Source: Thalassotalea mangrovi
GTDB taxonomy: Bacteria > Pseudomonadota > Gammaproteobacteria > Enterobacterales > Alteromonadaceae
Assembly: GCF_005116735.1 (NCBI RefSeq)
Contig: NZ_SWDB01000029.1
Span: 46,867 to 110,866, forward strand
Reading direction: 5' to 3'
Length of the DNA: 64,000 nt
How positions within the stretch are numbered: position 1 is the stretch's first letter; each line of letters opens with the position of its first letter. Positions 54,071 through 63,255 of this stretch are shown here, one piece after another. The position numbers and the translations under genes are program-made. A model generated the notes under the pieces. It was given only the letters and a program-made list of their open reading frames with translations. It made no database searches and was not told the DNA's origin.

Positions 54071-54841
54071 TTATTGCTTGTTTTTATTCAACAGGCCATT
54101 GAGTAAGTCCATCGGTAAGGGAAACAGAATGGTTGAGTTTTTCTCACCTGCAATTTCAGTCAGGGTTTGCAAATAACGCAGTAAGATCGCGTTAGGCTCT
54201 GCTGCCAGTTTTTCGGCGGCACTTACCAGTTTATCCGAGGCTTCCATTTCCCCCGAGGCATGAATCACTTTGGCACGTCTGGTTCGTTCTGCTTCGGCTT
54301 GCTTAGCGATGGCGCGGATCATACTTTCGTTTAAATCAACATGCTTGATTTCAACATTTGAGACTTTTATCCCCCAACCGTCGGTGCGGGCATCGAGAAT
54401 TTCCTGGATATCGGTATTAAGCATTTCCCGGTTTGCCAGCATTTCATCCAATTCATGTTGTCCCAGTACTGAGCGCAAGGTGGTTTGTGCCAGTTGTGAC
54501 GTTGCCTGCAGATAGTCTTCAACATTAATGATGGCTTTTTGCGGATCAATCACCCGACAATACAGCACCGCATTGACCCGCACCGATACATTATCGCGAC
54601 TGATAACGTCCTGGCTGGGGACATCCATTACCACGGTGCGCAGATCCACTCGAACCATTTGCTGAATAAACGGGATAATGATGATCAACCCCGGGCCTTT
54701 GACCTTGTAAAAGCGACCCAGTAAGAAAATCACACCGCGCTCGTATTCGCGCAAGATTTTAAACGCCGAATACAAGATACCGATTAGTAATATCACCACT
54801 ACCGTGGTAAATATTTGTTCACTAGAATAAATAGCATCCAT
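54071..54841 (-). CDS. Slipin / stomatin-like SPFH protein
   Basis: The 256-residue membrane protein has one N-terminal hydrophobic segment ([19 protein letters not shown]) followed by the SPFH/band-7 domain: [53 protein letters not shown] and [22 protein letters not shown], then the stomatin-type C terminus. The NfeD gene lies upstream with a 4-base gap (54842-54845), the usual NfeD-slipin pair that is thought to organise membrane microdomains and quality control. Confidence 0.92.
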   Translation of the reverse strand: MDAIYSSEQIFTTVVVILLIGILYSAFKILREYERGVIFLLGRFYKVKGPGLIIIIPFIQQMVRVDLRTVVMDVPSQDVISRDNVSVRVNAVLYCRVIDPQKAIINVEDYLQATSQLAQTTLRSVLGQHELDEMLANREMLNTDIQEILDARTDGWGIKVSNVEIKHVDLNESMIRAIAKQAEAERTRRAKVIHASGEMEASDKLVSAAEKLAAEPNAILLRYLQTLTEIAGEKNSTILFPLPMDLLNGLLNKNKQ

Positions 54842-54845
54842 AAAA

Positions 54846-56216
54846 TTAACCTTCTTTTTCCACCGGACTGACGGTCAGTGTCAGCCCCTTGATTGCAAGA
54901 ATCTCAACATACTGGCCTTTTTTAACCGGTGTGTTGGTTTTTGCGTGCCACTGCTCGCCGCTAAATAGCACCAGACCTTCGTCGTCAAAATCGTCAATCA
55001 CGGCAACCTCTGCGCCGATCATTTCTTCCTGACCACTTACCACCGGTGCATTGCGTTTACGCCAGAGAAAGCTTAAACAGAACACTAAAAACAGCACCGA
55101 TACAAATGCAACGGCGGCGATAATTGGTAATGACACTTGAAACTCCACTTGCTCTGTATCGATTAAAAATATCGAACCTAACACGAAGGCAATAAGCCCA
55201 CCGACCCCAAATACGCCAAAACTGGGCACCATGGCTTCGGCTACCAATAGTCCAATGCCAATGATTAACAAGCCAAATCCGGAATAGCTCAGGGGTAACA
55301 TTTGCAGTGCATACATGGCCAGTAGCAGGGAAATCGCGCCAGTAATTCCTGCAACACCGATGCCTGGGCAGTAAAACTCAAGGATCAGGCCATAAATACC
55401 AATAAGAAGTAAAATATATGCCACGTTCGGATCTGTAATTGCAGCGATAAACTGGTGTCGCCAATCGGGTTCAACCGCCTGCAACTGGCTAAGCTGCAAC
55501 TGCGATTTACTTTCCGCCGTTAATTCAAGTCCGGTTAGTATCGCCGGATTTTCTTTGATTTTGCCCAGTAAATCTTCGGGTGAATCCGCCAGTGCATTGA
55601 TCACGTTTTTCTCAAGCGCCTCTTTAGCGGTAAGAGTTGCAGCCTCGGTAACCGCAAGTTCCGCCCATTCAGCATTACGACCTCGTAACTGCGCCAGAGA
55701 ACGTATATATGCCACGGCATCATTCAGTACTTTCTTTTCCATCGCCGAGGCATTGTTATCCTGTTGTTTGTCCTGATCATTACCACCAGGTTGGGGACCA
55801 AGATTAACCGGGGTTGCGGCACCTAATGTGGTTGCCGGTGCCATTGCTGCCAAATGACAGGCATAGAGAATGTAGGTACCGGCACTCGCTGCCCGGGCCC
55901 CCTGGGGATAAACAAGACAAGCGACAGGTTTCGCGGAATCTAGAATGCTCTGGTTTATATCCCTGAGACTGGAAACCAGACCTCCTGGGGTATCCAGGCT
56001 AATGATCAAAAAGGTTACATTACTGCTGCGGTTTGCCTTTTGAATTTGTTCAACAAGGTAGTCGCCAACAGCCGGGCCAATGGCGCCCTGAATCTTAAGC
56101 ACCGGAACAATTTGCTCAGGCGAGGATTGTTCTGCGCGGCCTGCTCCATTGTCGCGTTCGGCATGAGCCGGCGAAAACAAAAGCAACCATATGATAATCA
56201 ACCACTTGCCTGTCAT
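54846..56216 (-). CDS. NfeD-family membrane serine protease
   Basis: The 456-residue protein has a signal peptide ([17 protein letters not shown]), a ClpP-like serine protease domain ([14 protein letters not shown] and the probable nucleophile Ser111 in [12 protein letters not shown]), four or five transmembrane helices (about 245-385) and a C-terminal OB fold domain ([31 protein letters not shown]). Relatives cleave stomatins, the product of the next gene. The start matches family length. A 7-bp tandem repeat lies 47 bases upstream. Confidence 0.9.
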   Translation of the reverse strand: MTGKWLIIIWLLLFSPAHAERDNGAGRAEQSSPEQIVPVLKIQGAIGPAVGDYLVEQIQKANRSSNVTFLIISLDTPGGLVSSLRDINQSILDSAKPVACLVYPQGARAASAGTYILYACHLAAMAPATTLGAATPVNLGPQPGGNDQDKQQDNNASAMEKKVLNDAVAYIRSLAQLRGRNAEWAELAVTEAATLTAKEALEKNVINALADSPEDLLGKIKENPAILTGLELTAESKSQLQLSQLQAVEPDWRHQFIAAITDPNVAYILLLIGIYGLILEFYCPGIGVAGITGAISLLLAMYALQMLPLSYSGFGLLIIGIGLLVAEAMVPSFGVFGVGGLIAFVLGSIFLIDTEQVEFQVSLPIIAAVAFVSVLFLVFCLSFLWRKRNAPVVSGQEEMIGAEVAVIDDFDDEGLVLFSGEQWHAKTNTPVKKGQYVEILAIKGLTLTVSPVEKEG

Positions 56217-56262
56217 TTTCAGATCCCAGAGCGTTTTCGTTATAAGTATAGTTAACGCACAG

Positions 56263-56304
56263 GGTTCAGGTTTCAGGTTTCAGGTTTCAGGTTTCAGGTT
56301 TCAG
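56263..56304. repeat. Tandem heptamer repeat GGTTTCA
   Basis: Five exact copies of GGTTTCA (56269-56303) follow a degenerate GGTTCA, in the presumed promoter or leader region of nfeD. It could vary in copy number by slippage. Confidence 0.85.
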
Positions 56305-56413
56305 CAAAAGCCGACTTAACCATAAGTAAAAGGCAACGAAAAAGCAGGAAAATAGTAAAAGCAGAGAGCTGATTCCCTGCTTTTGTTGAATGTTGATACC
56401 AATAAGTACGGCT

Positions 56414-56626
56414 TTATTTCTGCGCCGCGCACTGGGCTTCGGTTTTTAACCCGAGTTTTTTAAACACCGTAGCTGCCGGGCAAAATCCGGTGAATGAAAA
56501 TTGTAGTAAGTTGGCACCGATAAACACGGTGAACCAGAAAAAGTTAGGGTGGACGAAATGGGTTAATGCCAGAGATAACAAAACCATAAATCCAGCAAAA
56601 CGAAAAACCGCTCTTTCAACAGTCAT
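56414..56626 (-). CDS. DUF2892 (YgaP-like transmembrane) protein
   Basis: The 70-residue protein has two transmembrane helices and the DUF2892 phrase TVERAVFRFAGFMVLLSLALTHFVHPNFFWFTVFIGANLLQFSFTGFCPA, as in the membrane part of E. coli YgaP. A cysteine lies in GFCPA. It ends a minus-strand run beginning with the MMPL gene at 61437, spaced by 20 bases from the barrel gene. A link to sulfur metabolism is suggested by the BigR/SqrR-like repressor at the other end of the cluster. Confidence 0.8.
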   Translation of the reverse strand: MTVERAVFRFAGFMVLLSLALTHFVHPNFFWFTVFIGANLLQFSFTGFCPAATVFKKLGLKTEAQCAAQK

Positions 56627-56646
56627 AATATGCTCCTTTCATGAGG

Positions 56647-58056
56647 CTAATAATTAAATCGAAGCCGCAACCAGAGATTGGTATTATCCTGTTGCTGCCC
56701 GAAAAACGAATAATCCTGTTCTCCCCAAAAGACGTTGGCGCCTCCCGCTAAAGTCCAGTTATCATTATAGCGATAAGTCATTGACGGTTTAAGATAACCG
56801 TCCTGATCGGTTGGGGAATAAAATACAAACAAACTACTGGTCAATGTCTGGCGCTTCGACAGATGCGTTAATCGCACCGTCAATACCTGACGATTTTCCT
56901 CGGCCTGGGTTTCAGGCGACAGAGAATTAACCACATATTCATCGTAATTGTCAGTGTGTTCCAGATAAAATTGCACCGCACCGGTGAGATCTTTAACCAG
57001 TTCCTGCTCATAGCCAAACAACAAACGAACCTGATCATTGGCAATAAATGGATTATCACCTCGACTATCTTCGACACTGTTGTACACCGCGATTTCACCG
57101 TTGAACAAACCGCTGGCAAGTGGTGTTCGAATACTTGCGCCATAAGTGTGAAGCTCAGGGAAGTACGCGAGGCCGGCATTATCACCCTCAACATAAATTC
57201 CGGTTGGTGTGGTCCAGTAACCTTTCGACCCATAAAGTGCGTACTCAATGCCCTTGATACTGGTTGCTACGCGCACCGCATATTGCTCACCATAATTTTC
57301 CAGCAGTGGAAAACGCTCTGGCGCAACGATGGTCATTGCCTGCGGTGAATAAAACGAAAAACGCTCGCCAGTGATGAAATTGTCCGGTGTAAACTCAGGC
57401 GAGTAAACCAAATCAAAGGTGATATTTTTCACATACTGCATTACCCGCACACTATCGTTCGGCGCTTTTAAATAAGCATCGTCTCGCCCTGCGAAAAAGG
57501 ACTGCCAGTCTTTGGCAAACAAATCGTTTAAGAACAGATAATCGCCGGTACCCCAGGTGATCACCTGACGACCCAATATCACATCGGTATTCTGTAGAGG
57601 ACTAAAAGCCAGATTTAACTCCCTGGCGTCAAATTCCAATTGCTCCATTACACCGTCCGCCAGCAAATCGCCTTTGGCGGTAACAACATAGCCCTCGCCC
57701 TGATAGCTAACCTCACCACGTCCTCTTAATTCAGCCAGTGACTGTTGTTTGTCAGTCACATTATGCTGAGTGAACGCTCCAAACCCAGCTTCAGCAAAGC
57801 CAGAAAACAGCCAGGGTGAAGCTTCTTCTTGTTCATCACCCCAGTCATCATCGCCCCAGATATCTTGCGAGTCGCTTTGATCCTGAGCAGATTGCTGCAG
57901 TTGCGACGCCACAGGCGCAACCTCAGTCGCGTTAACATTCTGTAGCAACATTACGCTGAACATTAAGCCAAATATTGACCAAATCATTGCCCGAGATCGA
58001 GGCCCTTTGACCAAACCAGGCGTACTACTTAGCTTTGCTCGTTGACGCTTATTCAT
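56647..58056 (-). CDS. Outer-membrane beta-barrel protein of the MMPL module (DUF1302-like)
   Basis: The 469-residue product has a signal-type hydrophobic stretch (MIWSIFGLMFSVMLLQNVNA), an acidic Asp/Trp-rich linker (WGDDDWGDEQEE, about 70-82) and alternating beta strands that end in an aromatic (LWLRLRFNY), as in beta-barrels. DVILGRQVITWGTGDYLFLNDLF is a close relative of the segment in the barrel at 48752. The ATG at 58056 is preferred to a GTG one codon earlier. It follows the LolA-like gene by nine bases and probably forms the outer conduit. Confidence 0.75.
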   Translation of the reverse strand: MNKRQRAKLSSTPGLVKGPRSRAMIWSIFGLMFSVMLLQNVNATEVAPVASQLQQSAQDQSDSQDIWGDDDWGDEQEEASPWLFSGFAEAGFGAFTQHNVTDKQQSLAELRGRGEVSYQGEGYVVTAKGDLLADGVMEQLEFDARELNLAFSPLQNTDVILGRQVITWGTGDYLFLNDLFAKDWQSFFAGRDDAYLKAPNDSVRVMQYVKNITFDLVYSPEFTPDNFITGERFSFYSPQAMTIVAPERFPLLENYGEQYAVRVATSIKGIEYALYGSKGYWTTPTGIYVEGDNAGLAYFPELHTYGASIRTPLASGLFNGEIAVYNSVEDSRGDNPFIANDQVRLLFGYEQELVKDLTGAVQFYLEHTDNYDEYVVNSLSPETQAEENRQVLTVRLTHLSKRQTLTSSLFVFYSPTDQDGYLKPSMTYRYNDNWTLAGGANVFWGEQDYSFFGQQQDNTNLWLRLRFNY

Positions 58057-58065
58057 CACCAGGCC

Positions 58066-58857
58066 CTAGTTCAACCACTTCGCTGGCGGAGTACGCAAAC
58101 TGCGCTCGCTAAAGACACTGTCTGGAAGACCTAAATCATAACTGACATTACGAAATTGCATCTCTGTGTATGAACCGTCACTTAATTGTTCAATCTTTGA
58201 GTGCATCACCGTCGTGTGTCCCTGAATGTCCTCGGTTTTCAACACCGTCATCTTGCGCATCGGTTGGTCTTTTTCGTTAAAATAAATCACCTGCATCGGT
58301 AAAAAAGTCGACTTATCAATGCTGGCCTGATAATAAGCAAATTCAACCGAATCAGGATTTTTTGGCGTACCTTTGATTTGATAACTATCATCGCTTGCTG
58401 TTTGCAACTCAAAAGTATCTTCATTGGGGTTACGCCCAGACACATCTTCGTAATAAAAATGCGAACCAACAAAAGAGGTGCGCTTATCAGATGCCGAGAT
58501 TCGCTTTACCAAATCTAATGCCGGCAGGTATAGCCAACGGTTGTCATCCTGTTCAACATGCTTTTCCACACGAAATACTGTGCCTTTCACGTCGGTTGGC
58601 CGGGAAAATATCACCAGCATGTTTTGCTGACCATGATCGGCGACATCCTTGCGCAAAATATTAAACTGGCGCATTTGTTTATTGCCATTCTGATCAACAA
58701 TCAGCATGCGTGCTTCAGCCCTGCCATCATCGCCGGCATAATAAGATGCCAGATTCGCATTGCGAATGATGTCTTCCGCGCTTAGCTGCTCGGCAACGGC
58801 CGGAACCGCAATCAGCATGGTAGTGCTGGCAATCAAGCCTTTAATTATCGTGTTCAT
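58066..58857 (-). CDS. LolA-like outer-membrane lipoprotein-sorting protein (MMPL module)
   Basis: The 263-residue periplasmic protein has a signal peptide (IIKGLIASTTMLIAVPAVAEQ) and the LolA-like pattern: ARMLIVDQNGNKQMRQFNILRKDV, MLVIFSRPTDVKGTVFRVEKHV, WLYLPALDLVKRISASDKRTSFVGSHF and KMTVLKTEDIQGHTTVMHSKIEQ. It is a paralogue-like counterpart of the protein at 53175. It lies 57 bases after the MMPL gene, so the order is transporter, LolA-like, barrel, DUF2892. Confidence 0.85.
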   Translation of the reverse strand: MNTIIKGLIASTTMLIAVPAVAEQLSAEDIIRNANLASYYAGDDGRAEARMLIVDQNGNKQMRQFNILRKDVADHGQQNMLVIFSRPTDVKGTVFRVEKHVEQDDNRWLYLPALDLVKRISASDKRTSFVGSHFYYEDVSGRNPNEDTFELQTASDDSYQIKGTPKNPDSVEFAYYQASIDKSTFLPMQVIYFNEKDQPMRKMTVLKTEDIQGHTTVMHSKIEQLSDGSYTEMQFRNVSYDLGLPDSVFSERSLRTPPAKWLN

Positions 58858-58914
58858 AGTAATTCCTCTCTGCTCAGTGCCTTATATTCTATCTAAGCCC
58901 ACCTGCGACGGGCG

Positions 58915-61437
58915 TTAAGATTTGTCCGTCAAAATCAGCAATGCCGGCAGCAACACCAGGGTAACCAGCGCCGATACCACCATAATACTGGCGAGGAAAA
59001 ATCCTACCGTAATGTATGGTACTAATGGTGACAGTAATAATGGTGTAAAACCGATTGCGATTACTATCGCATTTCGGGAAATGGCGCGGCTTGGTTCCTG
59101 GCACATTTGTGTAAGAGCCTGCGACATCGAACCTAGCTCTGTGCGCAGTTCGCGCAGCCGCTGCAAGAAATGGATAGCAAAATCAATCGACAAGCCCAGG
59201 GTTAACGCGCTCAGAACCGCAATAGGCATATCATAGGCTTTGCCCATCCAGCCGATCAGGCCATAAATCATGGTGATGGTAAATGTCAGTGGTAACATCG
59301 CCAAAAAGCCATATTTGAGAGAACGGAACAGCAGTACCATCATCAAAAATACGATTACAAAACTTGATAGCAAACTGTCCAGCATGCCGCTCACCATCAG
59401 ATCCTGCCAGACCACATTCAAATAGGATTTGCCAGCCCAATCGGCTTCAACAGCAATTGGCGCAGGGTTGCTGGCAATGTAATCTTCAACCCAGGTGACC
59501 ACCGCATTCATATGCTGGTTATCACCACTGGTCATTTGCAGCCATAACAATGCAGACTGATAATCGGTATCAACGAAATGCCATAAATCCTGTGGACGGT
59601 GCGATGATTGATATTGCAACAGAGTTTGAGCAACCCCATTTGCGGATTCGGGAATGGCAAAATCCGCTTCGTTTCCGGAACGCAACTCCCGATTTACGGT
59701 TTTGACGATATCGGTGATCGAGTTAACTTTACCAACCATGCCAGAATCAATAAGCGCCGCCTGCAAATTGCTGAGCCAGTCAAGCATCTCTGGCTGCATA
59801 AATACCTTACGTTCGTTAAGCTCGCGCTCAACCAACTGCAGCATGGTATCAACCGATTCGCTGTACTCACTGTCAACGCTGAAACTTAAATCATCAAGCA
59901 AAACCAGTAATTCCTGATCAATACCTTTACCGCGCAAGTGGGCTTGGATTTGACTGACATCCAGACCTTGTTTTTGCATGTCCTGTAAGTTGATATGCAG
60001 AGATTCCTGAATTTGCTGTTGATTGTTTACTGCAGATTCAAATACCAGCCAGGCATCATAGGTACCAGCAAAATGTTCATTGAGCACTTTATCAGCAACA
60101 CGGATTTGATGGTCTTGTTTAAACCAGTTCACTGGATTGTCATTGATGACAATCTTACTGATACCGACGATGCTCAGCCCAAGAACCAGCAGGAAGGCCG
60201 GGATAATCAACTTGGCCTTTTGTTGGGCGTGGGCGCCAAGGGCAACCAGTACTTTTGACAATATGCCCTTTTGCTCCAGGCGGGTTACCGCATTATGCAG
60301 GTTTTCAATCGCTGCCGGCGACATTCTTGAGATGTACACAGGAATGAAAATCACAGTAAGCGCAAACGCCAATAAAATACCTGAACCAATAAAGGCACCA
60401 AATATTTTGACCGGTGGGATTGGCGTAAGCAGTAACGAGAAAAAACCGACCGCTGAGGTTAATGAGGTGAACAACATCGGCTTGTACAAATGCTTCATAA
60501 CCTGGGTAAGAACCGAGTTAACGTCTTCACCTTTTTTATAACGATCGGCAAATTCGGATAGAATATGCACCGAGTCAACCACCGCAATTGGCATCAGGAA
60601 GATGGCAATCATCGATGACATAATGTGAACGGTGAAGCCCATACCGATTAACGATCCCATGATAATAATCACAGTGGCCATGGCGACTATCATTGGCGCC
60701 ACAATAAGCGGTAAATTTCTAAAGAAGTACCAAAGCAACAGGAAAATAGCGAGTCCCGCGAGCGGTGCTGCAACCCCCATTTGCACAAACATTTCATAAC
60801 CAAACTGATCTTCGGCGATTGGCAAACCAGTAATGTGAATCTCAAGACTGGTATCGAGAGTATCGGCAAATTCGCGAATCTGCTCGGCAACGCCATAACT
60901 CTTATCCTTAGACGTCAGCGGGATGTAAATGGCTGCCGCCTTATCATCGCCAGACACCAGGGTGTTTTCCAACATAGGTAAACGCTTTACTGCGGCTTCA
61001 AGTGCAGCCGCCCCTTCAGTGGTTGTCGGCGCATTTTTCATCAAATACGAAAATTTAATGCCAGTATTGTTACCCTGTGCATCGAACTCCTGAGTAATGT
61101 TATCGACGACATCGAGGGCCAGGTAATCGTTACTAATCACGTCCTCAAATTGCAGGATAAATTGCGACAACTGATTCAGGGTCTGCAAATGCTGCGCCTG
61201 ATAAATGCTGTCGTTGCTAACGACCCCAACGACAACCATGTCGTGCATTACAAACTTTGTCTTGATGTCGTTGTGAAAAACCCGCGCCGGCGCGTCGCTA
61301 CTTAGCATGTTTTCCGGATCGGTGTCGATTTGCAATCGTGGGAACATTGCCAGGGTTAGCGCAACCAACAGGATAACGACGCCATATACAATTTTGGGTT
61401 TACCTAAAGACCAGGATAATAAATTTGCGTAATTCAC
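58915..61437 (-). CDS. RND/MMPL-family transporter
   Basis: The 840-residue inner-membrane protein has 12 transmembrane segments in two halves, each with a large periplasmic loop after the first helix. The conserved membrane motif GLSIDFAIHFLQRLRE and the N-terminal VDSVHILSEF match the SSD-like RND fold of MMPL and hopanoid or lipid exporters. The start is a GTG (61437) with a purine-rich AGAGAAG upstream. The ArsR gene lies divergently, so their shared region may hold its operator. Confidence 0.88.
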   Translation of the reverse strand: MNYANLLSWSLGKPKIVYGVVILLVALTLAMFPRLQIDTDPENMLSSDAPARVFHNDIKTKFVMHDMVVVGVVSNDSIYQAQHLQTLNQLSQFILQFEDVISNDYLALDVVDNITQEFDAQGNNTGIKFSYLMKNAPTTTEGAAALEAAVKRLPMLENTLVSGDDKAAAIYIPLTSKDKSYGVAEQIREFADTLDTSLEIHITGLPIAEDQFGYEMFVQMGVAAPLAGLAIFLLLWYFFRNLPLIVAPMIVAMATVIIIMGSLIGMGFTVHIMSSMIAIFLMPIAVVDSVHILSEFADRYKKGEDVNSVLTQVMKHLYKPMLFTSLTSAVGFFSLLLTPIPPVKIFGAFIGSGILLAFALTVIFIPVYISRMSPAAIENLHNAVTRLEQKGILSKVLVALGAHAQQKAKLIIPAFLLVLGLSIVGISKIVINDNPVNWFKQDHQIRVADKVLNEHFAGTYDAWLVFESAVNNQQQIQESLHINLQDMQKQGLDVSQIQAHLRGKGIDQELLVLLDDLSFSVDSEYSESVDTMLQLVERELNERKVFMQPEMLDWLSNLQAALIDSGMVGKVNSITDIVKTVNRELRSGNEADFAIPESANGVAQTLLQYQSSHRPQDLWHFVDTDYQSALLWLQMTSGDNQHMNAVVTWVEDYIASNPAPIAVEADWAGKSYLNVVWQDLMVSGMLDSLLSSFVIVFLMMVLLFRSLKYGFLAMLPLTFTITMIYGLIGWMGKAYDMPIAVLSALTLGLSIDFAIHFLQRLRELRTELGSMSQALTQMCQEPSRAISRNAIVIAIGFTPLLLSPLVPYITVGFFLASIMVVSALVTLVLLPALLILTDKS

Positions 61438-61525
61438 GTTTCTTCTCTTTTAATCAACGTTGCCAGGTTAGTTATGCCGCTAAACAGCGGTACTCACCAC
61501 CAGCAATCAGTATGACTTGTTATTA

Positions 61526-61589
61526 ATTAGATTAGAATTAACTAATATAGATTTTTCTAATATATACTTCTATATTCGAATTGTCTAAT
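61526..61589. promoter_or_regulatory. AT-rich operator candidate between MMPL and arsR genes
   Basis: The region contains repeated ATTAG / CTAAT half sites: ATTAG at 61526-61530 and 61531-61535, CTAAT at 61542-61546, 61557-61561 and 61585-61589. The pair ATTAG aattaa CTAAT (61531-61546) is a perfect inverted repeat. ArsR-type repressors bind such AT-rich palindromes over divergent promoters. The half sites are seen; the regulator link is inferred. Confidence 0.5.
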
Positions 61590-61627
61590 GTAAAGTAAAC
61601 GAAATTTTTAAATGTGTTACCTAGCTG

Positions 61628-61930
61628 ATGGAAATTAATAATATCGCCGACAATGCTCGTCAGGCCGCTAACCTGTTAAAGCTTATAGGAAATGAAGTGC
61701 GGCTGATGATTTTATGCAGCCTGATTGAGAATAAACTCACGGTCGGGCAAATCAATGAGCGTATCGATATCAGCCAATCGGCGCTGTCACAGCATTTGGC
61801 AAAATTGCGTTCGGATAACCTGGTAGAGTGCGAAAAAGACGGACTAAGTGTGTATTATCACATCGCCAATCCGGTGGTGATAAAAATCATTCATATCCTT
61901 CAGGATGAGTTTTGCCCTAGCGAAACGTAA
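61628..61930 (+). CDS. ArsR-family repressor, BigR/SqrR/YgaV-like
   Basis: The 100-residue winged-helix protein has the recognition helix QSALSQHLAKLRSDNLVE and a beta hairpin YYHIANPVVIKIIHIL. Two cysteines, in LMILCSLIEN (Cys30) and DEFCPSE (Cys96), occupy the positions of the two redox cysteines of the persulfide-responsive BigR/SqrR subfamily. It is divergent from the MMPL gene. E. coli YgaV of this family sits next to YgaP, which shares DUF2892 with the gene at 56414. Sensing of sulfane sulfur is therefore the likely input, by inference. Confidence 0.85.
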   Translation: MEINNIADNARQAANLLKLIGNEVRLMILCSLIENKLTVGQINERIDISQSALSQHLAKLRSDNLVECEKDGLSVYYHIANPVVIKIIHILQDEFCPSET

Positions 61931-62034
61931 GCTGGCACGATTACCCCAACGTCGTTTCCTGATGAGACAGGTAATCGTTGTCTGTCCTTATACGAATAAG
62001 TTTCCCTCCCCCGCAGACTGTCTGCAAAGGCAAG

Positions 62035-62068
62035 TTTGACGATAACTGATTGAAAAGGTTAATGTCTT
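62035..62068. repeat. Repeat pair flanking the DsbA gene, left copy
   Basis: This 34-base segment (TTTGACGATAACTGATTGAA ...) matches 62942-62975 with four differences, in the same orientation. Just upstream, TGTCCT(T/G)ATACGAAT is also shared, separated in the left copy by about 33 extra bases. The two lie on either side of the lipoprotein DsbA gene. Confidence 0.6.
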
Positions 62069-62265
62069 GTTAGCTCGTTCTTGTGTAGTTCGCTATCTTT
62101 TTTAAATAACTAAAAGTTGAGGAGCCTACCTCCATTGTCGCTGGAAGCTGAGGGATAATTAAAAGATCAAAAGAATAAGTAGCCAGATTACAACAACCAC
62201 GCTTGCATTTGATACTCATAACCGTTTACATAAGTCATATTTAAAGAATGAAGGAATATAAATAC

Positions 62266-62901
62266 ATGAAGAAGTTAATCTCTTTGGTTTTGCTTGTCGC
62301 ATTAACGGCATGTAATGGTCAGGAAGCTAAATATGTCGAAGGTAAGCACTACACCAAAGTGAGTGAGACCGCCTCCGCGAAACCGGAAGTACGTGAGTAT
62401 TTCTCTTTCTATTGTCCTCACTGCTTGCGTTATGAGCCATTAATGCAGGATTTGGCTCGTTCTTTGCCCGAAGGCGTGACTTTTGAGAAAAACCATGTGG
62501 ATTTTCTGCGTGCAGCCAGCCCAGAAATACAATTTGATATTACCAAAGCGTTAGCCGTTGCTAAGCAGTTACCGCAAAAAGAGCGACTGATTGCTGCAAT
62601 CTTCAAAGAAATACAGGGCCAGGGTCGTCCAATCACATCACCTGATGATCTTCGCAGGATCTTTGTAACGAACGGTGTCGACGGTGAGCTGTTTGATAAA
62701 AAGTTCAAGAGCGATGCAGTAAACGCCGAGGCAAAAAAGCAAAAGAAAAATCAGGATGATTTAGTAGCTAAGCGTGCGTTGACTGGTGTTCCCACAGTGG
62801 TTGTTAATGGCAAATATCGCGTAAACCCCAGTGAACTGGATCAGTCCGATTTTGTTAACGATTACAAAAAACTCGTTATTCATCTAAGTCAAATGGACTA
62901 A
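62266..62901 (+). CDS. Lipoprotein thiol:disulfide oxidoreductase, DsbA-like
   Basis: The 211-residue protein starts MKKLISLVLL with lipobox LTAC (Cys16), so it should be membrane-tethered in the periplasm. The thioredoxin fold has the active site FYCPHCLRYEP (Cys50 and Cys53) and the cis-proline TGVPTVVVNGKYRV. The CPHC dipeptide is that of DsbA, which oxidises folding proteins. Anchoring by lipid is unusual for classical DsbA. A frame start at 62248 is possible but gives no signal peptide at its end. Its start has GAAGGAATATAAATAC upstream. Confidence 0.9.
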   Translation: MKKLISLVLLVALTACNGQEAKYVEGKHYTKVSETASAKPEVREYFSFYCPHCLRYEPLMQDLARSLPEGVTFEKNHVDFLRAASPEIQFDITKALAVAKQLPQKERLIAAIFKEIQGQGRPITSPDDLRRIFVTNGVDGELFDKKFKSDAVNAEAKKQKKNQDDLVAKRALTGVPTVVVNGKYRVNPSELDQSDFVNDYKKLVIHLSQMD

Positions 62902-62941
62902 TTTTTATTGAGGGATAGATTTTTGGATGTCCTGATACGAA

Positions 62942-62975
62942 TTTGACGTTAACTGGCTGAAAAAGTTAATGTCTT
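62942..62975. repeat. Repeat pair flanking the DsbA gene, right copy
   Basis: TTTGACGTTAACTGGCTGAA.., the second copy of the 34-base segment at 62035-62068. Confidence 0.6.
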
Positions 62976-63027
62976 TAAAGGACTTTGAATTCAAAATTGC
63001 AAAATCGCCTAGTTAATAGTTTTTTAA

Positions 63028-63255
63028 ATGAAAGGTGAAATTATCAGTACGTTAGCACTATTACTTAGATTCTTTATTTATGGGTTTATTTTCTTTGCTA
63101 TTTGTTTAAGCCTGGTAGTAGCTCCTGAGACGAATGACTTCTACAAAAAAGCGTTTATATTCGCCTCGCAAGGTGGAGGCCTTTTTACAGTTTCTTGTGC
63201 TGCAACCTTAATGTTAATAAAGATTTTTAAGGAGCTAACAAGTGAGCCTTATTGA
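63028..63255 (+). CDS. Hypothetical small membrane protein
   Basis: The 75-residue product has two hydrophobic segments (LALLLRFFIYGFIFFAICLSLVV and GGLFTVSCAATLMLIKIF) around a short polar loop. It overlaps the next gene by 14 bases, with AAGGAG near its own end serving as that gene's ribosome binding site, so the two genes are probably coupled. No family was recognised. Confidence 0.5.
   Translation: MKGEIISTLALLLRFFIYGFIFFAICLSLVVAPETNDFYKKAFIFASQGGGLFTVSCAATLMLIKIFKELTSEPY

Noticed and set aside
56393-56410. A third TACCAAT MITE end
   Set aside because: Only GATACCAATAAGTA is present, without a second inverted end nearby.
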